In this document: positions 35,512 through 44,493 of the stretch, one piece after another
How the letters are laid out: each line of letters starts with the position of its first letter
Numbering within the stretch: the stretch's first letter is position 1
Position numbers and translations under genes: made by a program
Origin: Aminobacter anthyllidis
GTDB lineage: Bacteria; Pseudomonadota; Alphaproteobacteria; Rhizobiales; Rhizobiaceae
DNA length: 64,000 nucleotides
Direction: 5' to 3'
Assembly: GCF_018555685.1 (NCBI RefSeq)
Contig: NZ_JAFLWW010000002.1
Span: forward strand, 558,001-622,000
Notes under the pieces: generated by a model
Database searches by the model: none
Seen by the model: only the letters and a program-made list of their open reading frames with translations
Told to the model about the DNA's origin: nothing

Positions 35512-35888
35512 TGACGTTTGCATCCGGCGCGATCGAGCATGTCCTTGACGATCAAGGGTGTTGCCGGCGTTTCCGCTGTGTCTTGACCCGCAGCAGCGGC
35601 CTTGAGGGCCTGACGGACACTCCCTGCGTTCACGCGTAACGATGTCCGACAGGTCGCGTTGCCCATGCTGACAACCGCACCGGCGGCCTCGCCTACGCCG
35701 GCAAGGTAGGCGGCAAGAACTTGCTGCGCCGTCCGATCGGTCGGAGCCTTCTCCAGCATCTGCATCACCTGAGCGACTGAGATGAGGCCACGGGAGGTGG
35801 ATGGCGTGGCCGTTGATGGCGATGCAGCGGGAATGGCGACGACGCAGGTGACAAGACTGATAGCCAGTTTGGCGAGGCGACGAGACAT
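35508..35888 (-). CDS. Small secreted protein of unknown function
   Basis: A 126-residue protein with a signal peptide (AKLAISLVTCVVAIPAASPSTA) and a start supported by AGGAGTT. The mature part is mostly helical with two cysteines (about residues 80 and 122) that could form a disulfide. The general shape (YLAGVGE..., Cys, SVRQALKAAA, final DRAGC) recalls Rap1a/Tai-type small periplasmic proteins, but the match is too weak to assign. It is coupled to the beta-lactamase-family gene, so the pair may act together in the periplasm. Confidence 0.65.
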   Translation of the reverse strand: MSRRLAKLAISLVTCVVAIPAASPSTATPSTSRGLISVAQVMQMLEKAPTDRTAQQVLAAYLAGVGEAAGAVVSMGNATCRTSLRVNAGSVRQALKAAAAGQDTAETPATPLIVKDMLDRAGCKRQ

Positions 35889-35927
35889 GCAGGAACTCCT
35901 ATGTTGGCCGTCACATTGATCGATAAT

Positions 35928-35956
35928 AAAAAATTATTGTCAAACGATAATTTTTT
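35928..35956. promoter_or_regulatory. AT-rich perfect inverted repeat in a divergent promoter
   Basis: Arms of 10 bp (AAAAAATTAT at 35928-35937, ATAATTTTTT at 35947-35956) flank a 9-base spacer. It is the only strongly AT-rich spot for kilobases and lies between the divergent small secreted protein gene and the interrupted DUF2975 gene. DUF2975 genes usually travel with an XRE regulator, now absent, so this may be an orphan operator. Confidence 0.5.
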
Positions 35957-36004
35957 GGGACCATAGTTTGATTCAGGCAAAGGAAAGAGAGAAGTCGTCC
36001 AGAC

Positions 36005-36340
36005 ATGGCCCAATCACAAACGATGATCGACATGACCGCCACGAGGGGCCTCGAATTGCGGATTCGACGTCTCAGTTGACTGATGGCGACGGGTTGCCTC
36101 GTCACATCCGGGCTGCTCACCGCGGCAATGTTCTTCTATTGGTTCATGACGCCGACGCGCACGCTGTTCAGCGCGGCGGCGATTGCGGATGCCCCTGCGA
36201 CAGGGACCGATCTTTCCATTCGGGCACTGGCGTTCGGAATTTCGATGGTCCCGCTCGGTACATGGATCTACGGATTTCTATGCGCACGTCGTTGCTTCGA
36301 TGCCTTTGCGGTTGGCCATGTCTTCGCCAGCGCGGGATGA
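36005..36340 (+). pseudogene. DUF2975-type membrane protein, interrupted and truncated
   Basis: One continuous frame from the ATG at 36005 reads 24 codons, hits a TGA at 36077-36079, and resumes in the same frame with ATG 36083 to the stop at 36340. The joined product would have the DUF2975 pattern: a basic N-terminus (RIRRLS), two membrane helices and the cytoplasmic FDAFAVGHVFAS motif (family form: L-x-R-x-F-x-x-G-x-F). Members normally continue with two more helices and are followed by an XRE gene; both are missing. A shorter 85-residue product from 36083 is possible but unlikely to be functional. Confidence 0.6.
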
Positions 36341-36418
36341 TTTCGTCCGGTGCGCCGGCGCGGCCCGTCAAGACATCGGCGGGGTGGTTGCGCGGGCCAG
36401 GCTGGCTGTCTTCGCTGC

Positions 36419-37555
36419 TCAGGCGAGCCCGAGATATGCCGCCAGTTCGCGCGCGGCGGCCCCGCCGGCCCTGTTGGCGCCGATGGTCGAGGCCGACGGG
36501 CCGTAGCCGACAAGATGGATGCGCGGATCCCTTGAAACCTGTGTCGCCAGGCGGCCGGACATGGTGATGCCGCCGCCCTCCTCGCGGATCTGCAGCGGCG
36601 CCAGGTGGTCGAGCGAACTGCGGAAGCCGGTGTTCCACAAGATGACGTCGGCGCGCTGCTCGGTGCCATTGGGCCAGCGGACGCCGTGCTCGGTGATCTC
36701 GCTGAACATCGGCAGGCGGTTGAGCACGCCCCGTTCACGGGCGGCCTTGAGCGCCGGCGTCCACGGGATGCCGGTGACCGACACGACCGAGCCCGGTACC
36801 AGCCCTCGCCGCACCCTGTCCTCGACGATCGCGACACCGGCGCGCCCGTCCTCCTGCGTGAACGGACCGTCGCGGAACTGCGGCTCGCGGCGCGTGACCC
36901 AGGTCGTGGAAGCGACGCGCGAGATCTCATCGAGCAGCTGCAGCGCCGAAATGCCGCCGCCGACGATGACGACATGCTGGCCGGCGAATTCCTCGGCGTT
37001 GCGGTAGTCGCGGGTGTGGAGCTGCCGCCCCTCGAACCGCTCGGCGCCAGGATAGGTTGGGATGACCGGCGTTTCCCAGGTGCCGGTGGCATTGACGATG
37101 CCACGCGCCGAAAAGGTCTCGCGGTCGGTTTCGACGCGCAGCCGCGCGCCACGGTCACAGACGACCTTGACCGTCACTGGACGGTAGACCGGCAAGTCGA
37201 ATTTGCGCTCATAGGCGGCGAAGTATTTCGGCACGGCAACCGACGCCCGGACCTCGGTCGCGCCCTCCTCGACGACGTCGGCGAACTGCATGCCGGGCAG
37301 GTCGTGGATGCGGTTGACGGTCGACAGCGTCAGCGACGGCCAGCGATATTGCCAGGCGCCGCCGGCCTCGGGCGACTTGTCGAGGATGACGAAGTTGCGG
37401 CCGGGCTGGAGGCCGAGCTTACTAAGATTGTAGGCAGTGGAAAGCCCCGCCTGGCCAGCACCGATGACGACGATGTCGGTCTTGTAGGCCGTGCGGACGT
37501 CGCCCTTCGCGGGCGACGGTTCGGATGGCAAGCGTTCGGTATCTTGGTCGGACAT
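36419..37555 (-). CDS. FAD-dependent NAD(P)-binding oxidoreductase (flavin monooxygenase-like)
   Basis: A 378-residue flavoprotein. The FAD-binding Rossmann motif is VVIGAGQAGLSTAY (about residues 28-41); the second dinucleotide motif VVIVGGGISALQLL (about 190-203) binds NADPH. YRWPSLTLSTVNRIHDLPG and the C-terminal VGYGPSASTIGANRAG match the pyridine-nucleotide oxidoreductase/flavin monooxygenase group that includes CzcO-like proteins. The start at 37555 fits the family; extension to 37660 adds low-complexity residues. A decayed partial copy of it lies 2.6 kb to the left. The substrate is unknown. Confidence 0.87.
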   Translation of the reverse strand: MSDQDTERLPSEPSPAKGDVRTAYKTDIVVIGAGQAGLSTAYNLSKLGLQPGRNFVILDKSPEAGGAWQYRWPSLTLSTVNRIHDLPGMQFADVVEEGATEVRASVAVPKYFAAYERKFDLPVYRPVTVKVVCDRGARLRVETDRETFSARGIVNATGTWETPVIPTYPGAERFEGRQLHTRDYRNAEEFAGQHVVIVGGGISALQLLDEISRVASTTWVTRREPQFRDGPFTQEDGRAGVAIVEDRVRRGLVPGSVVSVTGIPWTPALKAARERGVLNRLPMFSEITEHGVRWPNGTEQRADVILWNTGFRSSLDHLAPLQIREEGGGITMSGRLATQVSRDPRIHLVGYGPSASTIGANRAGGAAARELAAYLGLA

Positions 37556-37681
37556 GGCCGAGCAGAGATAAGCAACCGTGGCGAGAGGCGCAACGGGCCA
37601 GGGCGAACGCCTGGAACGACTGGCCACCAAGTGTCGTCGGCCATCCAAAGCCGCCGCCAACTAGATGGTCAGGAGCGTGAA

Positions 37682-38239
37682 ATGGACTCGATCAACCTCG
37701 TGCTTCTTGTCGAGCGCATCGCCAAGTCGCATGCATCAGCGGTCGGCACCGTCGGCTGCCTCGCGGTCCATCCGAATTCCCGCAACGTCGTTCCCGGCCA
37801 GATCAGCATGACCGTCGACCTGCGCCACCCCGAGTACGACAAGCTTGATGCCATGGAAGCAACGTTCCGGCAGGAGATCCGCGCCCGTTTCGACGGACGT
37901 CTCACCTGCAGCCTGACCGAGATCTGGCGAAGCCCGGCCGTCAAGTTCGACAGCAGGTGTATCGACGCCGTTGCCGCGGGCGCGGCCGCTGCGGGCTACA
38001 GCAGCCTGAGGCTGCATTCGGGCGCCGGCCACGACTCCGCCTACATCGCCCGTGTCGCACCGACATCGATGATCTTCATCCCCTGCCTCAACGGCCTCAG
38101 CCACAATGAGGCGGAGTCGTCGACCAAGGAGCAGTGCCAGGCAGGAGCGCAGACACTGCTGAATGCTGTACTCAGCCTGGACCGAACAGTTGGACAACTG
38201 CCTTCCACACAGGAGCTGCACGTCTGTAGGAATTTCTGA
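37682..38239 (+). pseudogene. M20 family hydantoinase/carbamoylase, C-terminal fragment
   Basis: About 185 residues matching the C-terminal 40-45% of N-carbamoyl-L-amino-acid hydrolases: GTVGCLAVHPNSRNVVPGQI in the dimerisation domain, then LHSGAGHDSAYIARVAPTSM and the last metal ligand in CLNGLSHNEAE. The N-terminal catalytic half with the other zinc ligands (H-x-D, D, E-E) is absent, and sequence to the left belongs to another gene. An AGGAG lies before the ATG at 37682, so a peptide may be made, but catalysis is not expected. Confidence 0.8.
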
Positions 38240-38343
38240 AGTGGGGTGGAGACCTCATGCCGGACGCGCCAAGCTGCTCTCTAGTCTAGTTGGCGCAATG
38301 GCCGGCTCAGCCAGAACCCAGACCGACATCACGTTCAAGGAAT

Positions 38344-39441
38344 TCAAGTGATCTGGCCGCGCGCTGCCACCGGCTCCGCCCGGACATAATACTCGCCCCT
38401 GACGAGATGCACGGAATCGACCATGTTGCTGACCACGCAGGCGTGGTTGGGAACAATGCGCAGAAGTTCGCCGACCACAGGCGCCTGTTCGCTGGCGTAC
38501 TCGATCCTTCCATGCTCCTCGTTGAGAGAAATGACCGAGCAATCGGCACGCTCCAGTACCATGCCGTAGCCGCTCATGCCGAAAAGGTCGGACGTCAGCA
38601 CCTTTGTGCCGGCATCGACGATCGTGCGGCCGCGCGCGGGCGAACTGATGACGGTGGTCAGCACCGTCAGCGCGCAATCCTCGACGCCGCATGCGCCGGC
38701 GGCGACGAGCGAGCGATCATTGTAGATGTAGCTGCCCGGCCTGTATTCGGTCAGGCTTGCGTGTCGTTTCATTGCGTAGAGATCGGGGGTCCCGCCGCCG
38801 GATACGGTCTGGGTCTCGATGCCGGCCTCGCGAATGAGGCGCGCGGCATCGTCTAGCCATTCGGAGGCCGCGTTGCCCTGTCCGGGCGCGGGATAGGTCA
38901 TCACGCCGGCGAAGCGCAGCCCCGGAGTGTCCGAGATCAAGCGGGCGAGCTTGAGCGCCTCTTCCGGTGTCAACACACCGCACCGCTGCATGCCGGTGTC
39001 GCATTCCACCAGGACGCCGATTTCGCTCCTGGCATTGGCGAATGCGCGGGCCAACCCCTCGATAACCGAAGCGCTGTCGGCAACCACCGACAGGCGGCAC
39101 CTGTCCGCAAGACGCCTGAGCCGCCCAAGCTTGCGCTCGCCGACAATGTTGTAGGTAATCAGGATGTCATCGATTCCGGCATCGGCCATCACCTCGGCTT
39201 CGCCGATCTTCTGCGCCGTTATGCCAACCGCCCCCGCCGCCAGTTGGGCGTGGGCCAGTAGCGGCAATTTGTGCGTCTTGATGTGGGGCCGGACTGTAAC
39301 GCCGAGCTTGTCACACTGCTCCTGGCAGCGCCTGATGTTTCGTTCGACGACATCAAGGTCGATCAGCACCGCGGGCGTGTCGACGACGTTGCGCCAGCGC
39401 AGGGGCCCGGCTTGTGGCAGCATCAGCGGCGTAGCGTTCAT
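38344..39441 (-). CDS. D-threonine aldolase/D-serine dehydratase-like PLP enzyme
   Basis: A 365-residue fold-type III PLP enzyme (alanine racemase N-terminal domain plus D-serine dehydratase-like C-domain). The PLP lysine is in RPHIKTHKLPLLA (about residues 52-64), the phosphate site in SGGGTPDLY, and the metal-binding His-x-Cys near the C-terminus in PNHACVVSNMVD. Relatives cleave D-threonine, D-phenylserine or beta-hydroxyaspartate to glycine/glyoxylate-level products plus an aldehyde, needing Mn or Zn. It is the last gene of the transporter operon, coupled by ATGA overlap to the TetR gene. An aldehyde product would be handled by the dehydrogenase encoded in the divergent operon. Confidence 0.88.
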   Translation of the reverse strand: MNATPLMLPQAGPLRWRNVVDTPAVLIDLDVVERNIRRCQEQCDKLGVTVRPHIKTHKLPLLAHAQLAAGAVGITAQKIGEAEVMADAGIDDILITYNIVGERKLGRLRRLADRCRLSVVADSASVIEGLARAFANARSEIGVLVECDTGMQRCGVLTPEEALKLARLISDTPGLRFAGVMTYPAPGQGNAASEWLDDAARLIREAGIETQTVSGGGTPDLYAMKRHASLTEYRPGSYIYNDRSLVAAGACGVEDCALTVLTTVISSPARGRTIVDAGTKVLTSDLFGMSGYGMVLERADCSVISLNEEHGRIEYASEQAPVVGELLRIVPNHACVVSNMVDSVHLVRGEYYVRAEPVAARGQIT

Positions 39442-40127
39442 TCTTTTCCGTCCAGGGATTTGACGTTGCGCAGATAGTCGAGAACCATTTCGGTCATATG
39501 CTGGAGACGCACCTCTTCCGCACCCTTCCCGAGCAGATCGCGATTGAAGACCACGCCGAGCGTCCAGCGATTGGCCAGGAAGAAATAGCCCAGGCCGACG
39601 ATCGAGACATAAAGTTCGACGACATCGACATTCGACCGGAAAATGCCCTGCTCCTGACCGCGGCTAATCAGCTCGCTCAGGCGCCGCGATAGCGGCGTGA
39701 ACATGCTGCGGATGCTCTCCGATCGCTCAAGGTGCTGGGCCTTCATCAGATTTTCGGAGTTCACCAGCACGATGAATTCCGGATGATCGACGAAGTACTG
39801 GTAGGTGTGCGCGATGAGCTCGCGGATGCCAGCTTCCGGCTCGAACTCAGCCAGAACCAGGGCCTCGTTCTGCGAGCGAAGCTCCTGGTAGATATCCTCC
39901 AGGACGGCTACGAACAGATCATCCTTCGAACTGAAGTAGTGGTAGAGAACACCCTTGCTCATGCCCGTGCGGGTGGCGATCCGATCCGTGCGGGCACCAT
40001 CGTAGCCGTTCTCGGCGAATTCCTCGCGAGCTGCCTCGATGATCACGAGCCTTGTGCGCTCGGGGTCGCGCTTTTTGCCAGCCGGCTGTGCTTCGCTTTC
40101 GGAGTCGCGCTTGCCTTTTGCTACCAC
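39438..40127 (-). CDS. TetR family transcriptional regulator
   Basis: A 229-residue TetR protein with an N-terminal HTH (about residues 25-72; DRIATRTGMSKGVLYHYFSS) and a C-terminal ligand domain. Its first codons overlap the upstream ATPase gene by 7 bp, and its stop overlaps the aldolase-like gene. Being inside the transport operon, it probably represses the whole divergent cluster through the palindrome at 44386-44399. Confidence 0.9.
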   Translation of the reverse strand: MVAKGKRDSESEAQPAGKKRDPERTRLVIIEAAREEFAENGYDGARTDRIATRTGMSKGVLYHYFSSKDDLFVAVLEDIYQELRSQNEALVLAEFEPEAGIRELIAHTYQYFVDHPEFIVLVNSENLMKAQHLERSESIRSMFTPLSRRLSELISRGQEQGIFRSNVDVVELYVSIVGLGYFFLANRWTLGVVFNRDLLGKGAEEVRLQHMTEMVLDYLRNVKSLDGKE

Positions 40128-41200
40128 CGGATACGCTCCTTCGTGTCAGCTGCGAAGAGATGGAGGTTGGTCGGGTCGAAGACGAGCCCGACGTTCTCTC
40201 CTTGTGTGAGATGCTGGCGGGCCCGGGACTGGACCGTCCATTTTTCGGAACCTACTGAAAGGATAACATTCGTTTCGCACCCGGTATGCTCGACGAGGTC
40301 TACCGTACCGGTGAGTTTGGCGCCCTCTGGCGAAACAACTTCCAGGTGTTGCGGCCGCACCCCTGCCACAACCTCCTTGTGGGCCGACGGTGGTACGTTG
40401 GCAAGGTCGATCGGACCTGAACCGGCATGGAATTCTAGCGTGGCTGATCCGTCTCCGGCCCCCAATGTTGCGTTGCCCAGATTGATCGTCGGAGAGCCAA
40501 GAAACCCGGCGACGAAAACATTTGCCGGCTTGTCGAAAAGCTCGAGTGGCGTGCCCACCTGCTCGACCTTGCCCCGGTTCATCACCACAATGCGATCGGC
40601 CATGGTCATCGCCTCGATCTGGTCGTGCGTGACATAGATCGACGTGGCGCCCAACGACTTGTGCAACTGGCGGAGCTCGATGCGCATGTGGTGCCTGAGT
40701 TTCGCGTCGAGATTGCTCAGCGGTTCGTCGAAAAGGAAAGCCCTGGGCTCTCGCACCATCGCCCTGCCCATCGCGACGCGCTGGCGCTGTCCTCCCGAAA
40801 GGGCACGCGGCTGCCGATCAAGAAGCGCATCGAGATGCAGCGTGTTGGCAACTTCGGCGACAGAACGTCCAATTTCGTCCTGGCTGGCGCCGCGTAGCTT
40901 CAGGGGAAAGCCGATATTCTGCGCGGTCGTCATATGCGGGTAAAGCGCATAGGTCTGAAACACCATCGCGAGATCACGCCTCTGCGGTCCGATGTCGTTA
41001 ACGACCTCACCGTCGATGGCTATGGTGCCTGCCGAGATGGACTCCAGTCCAGCGATCATCCGCAAGAGCGTGGACTTGCCGCATCCCGACGGGCCGACCA
41101 GAACGACGAATTCGCGATCCTCGATTGCGATACTGACGTCGTCTATGATCGTGACCGAACCATATTGCTTGCGAATATTGCTGAGATTGATCGAAGCCAT
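40121..41200 (-). CDS. Carbohydrate-type ABC transporter ATP-binding protein (MalK/UgpC-like)
   Basis: A 359-residue CUT1-type ATPase. Walker A GPSGCGKST, signature LSGGQRQRVAMGRAM, Walker B AFLFDEPLSNLD, then a C-terminal TOBE/OB region (about 240-359). A strong AGGAGGAG site precedes the start. CUT1 importers carry di- and oligosaccharides, glycerol phosphates and some amino-sugar or polyol compounds. Confidence 0.93.
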   Translation of the reverse strand: MASINLSNIRKQYGSVTIIDDVSIAIEDREFVVLVGPSGCGKSTLLRMIAGLESISAGTIAIDGEVVNDIGPQRRDLAMVFQTYALYPHMTTAQNIGFPLKLRGASQDEIGRSVAEVANTLHLDALLDRQPRALSGGQRQRVAMGRAMVREPRAFLFDEPLSNLDAKLRHHMRIELRQLHKSLGATSIYVTHDQIEAMTMADRIVVMNRGKVEQVGTPLELFDKPANVFVAGFLGSPTINLGNATLGAGDGSATLEFHAGSGPIDLANVPPSAHKEVVAGVRPQHLEVVSPEGAKLTGTVDLVEHTGCETNVILSVGSEKWTVQSRARQHLTQGENVGLVFDPTNLHLFAADTKERIRW

Positions 41201-41210
41201 TCAGCTCCTC

Positions 41211-42038
41211 CTACTTGACCCCACCAAGCGCCATTCCCCCGATGAGGTAGCGCTGGATGGATGCAAAGACGATTGCGACAGGCACCGACGCAAGCAACGT
41301 CGCGGCCATGATGAGATGCCATTCAATTTGGTAGAGAGTGCCTGTCAGGAATGCGATCTGAACCGGCGCGGTCTGCTGGCTGACTTGACGCAGCAGCGTC
41401 AGCGACATTGCGTACTCGTTCCAGGAATTGACGAAGGTGAAGATTGCCGTGACGACGATGCCGGGAAGGCACAACGGCAGGAAGACCCGGACGAAGGCGC
41501 TGAACCGGCCGGCGCCGTCGATCCATGCCGCCTCCTCGAGATCCTTTGGAATGGTCGCGAAATAGCTCTGCAGCATCCAAACGGCAAAGGCCATGAAGAA
41601 GGCGCTGTGCGCGATGATGACCGACAGCAGGCTGTTGACCAGGCCGAAATAGGCAAACATTCGAAACAGGCCGACGATCAGGACGATCGGCGAGATCATC
41701 TGGGTGATAAGCAGGTAGTTGGTCAGCGCGCCTTTGGCAGGCACCCTCATCCGGGTGAGCGCATAGGCGGCAGGTATGGCAACGGCAAGTGACAGAACTG
41801 TCGCCCCGATGCTGATCGCAAGCGAATTTGCCAATGCCCGTCCAAAACCCTTTTCGAACAGGAGTTCGGCAAAATTGCCGAGATAGAGTTCGCGCGGCAA
41901 CCAGGTCCGATTGAAGGTGAATATCTCATCCTTCTGCTTCAACGACGTCGACAGCATCGTTGCATAGGGAAACAGAACGACCAGGAGGAAGGGCGACAGA
42001 AGCGCCCAGCACACGAGACTTTTCTTCGCCTTAGTCAT
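41211..42038 (-). CDS. ABC transporter permease (MalG/UgpE-like)
   Basis: A 275-residue permease with six membrane segments and the EAA loop LEEAAWIDGAGRFSAFVRVFLPL. It overlaps the MalF-like gene by 8 bp and is followed by the ATPase after 10 bp. With that subunit it forms the membrane channel of the importer. Confidence 0.92.
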   Translation of the reverse strand: MTKAKKSLVCWALLSPFLLVVLFPYATMLSTSLKQKDEIFTFNRTWLPRELYLGNFAELLFEKGFGRALANSLAISIGATVLSLAVAIPAAYALTRMRVPAKGALTNYLLITQMISPIVLIVGLFRMFAYFGLVNSLLSVIIAHSAFFMAFAVWMLQSYFATIPKDLEEAAWIDGAGRFSAFVRVFLPLCLPGIVVTAIFTFVNSWNEYAMSLTLLRQVSQQTAPVQIAFLTGTLYQIEWHLIMAATLLASVPVAIVFASIQRYLIGGMALGGVK

Positions 42039-42975
42039 CGTTGCGCGCTCCCTGCGACTTGGTCAGAAACAGATAGACGAGGGCAAAGACCAGAAGGATT
42101 GCAAACATGACCATCGAGCCAGCTGCTGCGTTGCCCAGCTTGCCGAACGCAAAAGCCTGTTTGTAGACGTAGGTGATCAGAATGTCGGTCCGGTTGGCGG
42201 GACCGCCATTGGTCATGATCCAGATGATCGGGAAAGAATTGAAAACATAGATGACATTGAGGACGAGCGCGATCTGCATGAACGGCCACAGCAACGGCAG
42301 CGTGATGTAGTAGAAGCTCTTGGTCGACGCGGCTCCGTCGATGGCGGAGGCCTCGTACAGGGACTCCGGGATGGACGTCAGCCCACCGAGAAGAATGGTC
42401 ACCGTAAACGGCACCGACACCAGAATTCCGATCAGTATCTCGATGAGGAACGCCATCCTGGCGTCCGCCAGCCACGGATAATTCTCGAACGGCAGGCCAA
42501 GTGCGGCCAGCGTCATGTTGAGCGTGCCGAAGTCACCATTCACCACATAGCGCCAGACCACCGCCGTCATCGCCAGCGAGATGGCCCACGGCAGCAGCAC
42601 GATCGTCCGGGCGATTGTCCGGCCGTAGAAATCCTCATTGAGGATCAAGGCAATCGGCACCGAAACCAGCAGGGTTCCGCCGACCACGCAGACGGTCCAG
42701 ATCACCGTCTGGCGCGCGGCCTGGAGAAAAACCGGGTCGGCGAACGCCTTGGCAAAGTTGGCAAGGCCAGCAAACTCGCGGACAACACCAGTACGGCTCA
42801 CGTCAAAGAGCGACATGCGGATCACGTCGAATATCGGATAGCCGATCACGGCGACCGAAAGCAGCAGACAAGGCGCAATCAGGATCAGCGCGAAGGCCGG
42901 CCCCGGCAGCCCGAGTTTGCTCGACCGGCCAGCGCTTGCGGCCCGTCTGGGAGCGGTCTTCTCAATTCCCGGCAT
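42031..42975 (-). CDS. ABC transporter permease (MalF/UgpA-like)
   Basis: A 314-residue permease with about six helices; the EAA loop is LYEASAIDGAASTKSFYYITLPL. The ATG at 42975 is preferred; a GTG at 43017 would add 14 residues. Its gene lies 88 bp after the binding-protein gene. Confidence 0.92.
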   Translation of the reverse strand: MPGIEKTAPRRAASAGRSSKLGLPGPAFALILIAPCLLLSVAVIGYPIFDVIRMSLFDVSRTGVVREFAGLANFAKAFADPVFLQAARQTVIWTVCVVGGTLLVSVPIALILNEDFYGRTIARTIVLLPWAISLAMTAVVWRYVVNGDFGTLNMTLAALGLPFENYPWLADARMAFLIEILIGILVSVPFTVTILLGGLTSIPESLYEASAIDGAASTKSFYYITLPLLWPFMQIALVLNVIYVFNSFPIIWIMTNGGPANRTDILITYVYKQAFAFGKLGNAAAGSMVMFAILLVFALVYLFLTKSQGARNDD

Positions 42976-43063
42976 ACGCGCTTTACCTTTGAGGAAGAGC
43001 GGTGGCGTGGTCGTCACGCCACCTGAGTAGAATGGGATCGCTCGCAGGCGACGATTTCAGGAC

Positions 43064-44308
43064 TTATTCTTCTTCGGCAAGAATCGCGTCCATCTTCGCG
43101 GCGGCCTGCTTCAGGCCCTCCTCGGCCGAAACCTCACCCGAGTAAATCCTGGACAGTTCGGTCTTGAGGCCATCCGCCATCTCTTCCCAACGCGGGAACA
43201 GCGGCGCGAACTTTGCCATCGATCCCATTTCCAGAAACACCGACATCTTCGGGTTCTCGGTGAAGAAGGGCTCGGTCGATTCCGCCTTCAGGACGGGCAC
43301 GAAGCCTTCGAGCTTGCCGAATTCAAGCCTGTTTTCCTTGTTGAAGATGAACTCCAGGAACTTCATCGCCTGTGGCTTCACCTTCGAGGATTCAAGGACC
43401 GCGATGGTGTCGGTGACGCCATAGGTCGCCTCGGTCGTGGCGACCGGAATGCGGCTGATGCCGTACTCGACATCCTTGCCCTGTTCGGCGAGCTGCGCAT
43501 TGAACCAGGGACCCGACAGGACCATGCCCATCTTTCCGGCGGCGAAGAGATTCTGCAGGTCCTCGCGGCTCGAACCGGTGACGCCCGGCTGAGTGACATT
43601 CGCCTTGATCATGCGCAGATAGTTGTTGGTCGCCGTCACGGCCTCAGGCGAGGCGAAGCCGCTCTTGCCGTCCGGCCCCAGGATGGCGCCGCCATGGGTC
43701 CAGAGGCTGTAGAACCAATAACCTTCGGTATCCAGATCCCGGCCCTGAACGCCAATGCCATAGACTCCATCGCCCAGCGCATCGATCTTCTTCGCCGCCT
43801 CGAACGCTTCGTCCCAGGTTGCCGGCGGCTTTGCGATCCCCGCCTGCTCGAGCAGCTTCTTGTTGTAGAACAGCCCCCGTACCGATGCCGCAATCGGCAG
43901 TCCCCAGGTATGGTCGCCCTGCTTCTGAAGGTCGAGATAGGTCGGCACGAAGGTGTCGGCAAAGCCGGGCGACATCAGGCCTTCGATCGGGGCAAGCGCG
44001 CCATCCTTGGCAAATCCCGCCATCCAGCGCGTCGCCATATGCGAGATATCGGGCGCAGTACCGGCTGAAATGTCGCTCACCAGCTGCTGCTGCATCTCCG
44101 GCCAGGGCAGATGCTCGATCTTGACCTCGATGTCAGGATTGGCTGCATTGAACTTTTCCGCCAGCCCCTGGAAAAACGGGCCCGTTTTCGTGCTGTATTC
44201 CGCGACTCTGACCCGAACTGTTTCCTTGGCCCAAGCGCTACCGGAGTGCAGCAACGCTGCTGCGGTGGCCGTACCAACAATCAACGCGGCCAAAAACTTC
44301 TTGCCCAT
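43064..44308 (-). CDS. Extracellular solute-binding protein, family 1
   Basis: A 414-residue periplasmic binding protein with a signal peptide (KKFLAALIVGTATAAALLHS, cut after AWA) and family-1 features such as FNAANPDIEVKIEHLPWPE, APDISHMATRW and the C-terminal MGSMAKFAPLFPRWEEMADG. GGGAGGT precedes the ATG at 44308. Family-1 proteins bind oligosaccharides, polyols and some zwitterionic compounds. It is the first gene of the leftward operon, and its promoter shares the control region with the rightward operon. Confidence 0.92.
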   Translation of the reverse strand: MGKKFLAALIVGTATAAALLHSGSAWAKETVRVRVAEYSTKTGPFFQGLAEKFNAANPDIEVKIEHLPWPEMQQQLVSDISAGTAPDISHMATRWMAGFAKDGALAPIEGLMSPGFADTFVPTYLDLQKQGDHTWGLPIAASVRGLFYNKKLLEQAGIAKPPATWDEAFEAAKKIDALGDGVYGIGVQGRDLDTEGYWFYSLWTHGGAILGPDGKSGFASPEAVTATNNYLRMIKANVTQPGVTGSSREDLQNLFAAGKMGMVLSGPWFNAQLAEQGKDVEYGISRIPVATTEATYGVTDTIAVLESSKVKPQAMKFLEFIFNKENRLEFGKLEGFVPVLKAESTEPFFTENPKMSVFLEMGSMAKFAPLFPRWEEMADGLKTELSRIYSGEVSAEEGLKQAAAKMDAILAEEE

Positions 44309-44385
44309 GAGTACCTCCCAAATGGTGCTGCAGATGTCGAATGACGCAGCCATCTGGAATGAAAATGGTGTCGTTGTCAATATTG

Positions 44386-44399
44386 ACTGACCAGTCAGT
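44386..44399. promoter_or_regulatory. TetR-type operator in the divergent control region
   Basis: The perfect palindrome ACTGAC-CA-GTCAGT lies 78 bp upstream of the leftward binding-protein gene and about 95 bp upstream of the rightward metallohydrolase gene. The ACTGACN2GTCAGT form is a classical TetR/AcrR-family site. The TetR regulator encoded in the leftward operon is the obvious ligand. Binding would control both operons at once. Confidence 0.7.
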
Positions 44400-44493
44400 A
44401 TGTGCTTTTTTGATGACAGATCACTGACCCATTTGAACGGCCCGAGGCCACCTAAAGGTGCCGCAAGGGGCCCTACCGGAGACGAACTCGCCA

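Noticed and set aside
36605-38239. A 544-residue plus-strand open frame
   Set aside because: The first two thirds are antisense to the flavoprotein gene; only the last ~185 codons (from 37682) match a real family, as an M20 fragment.
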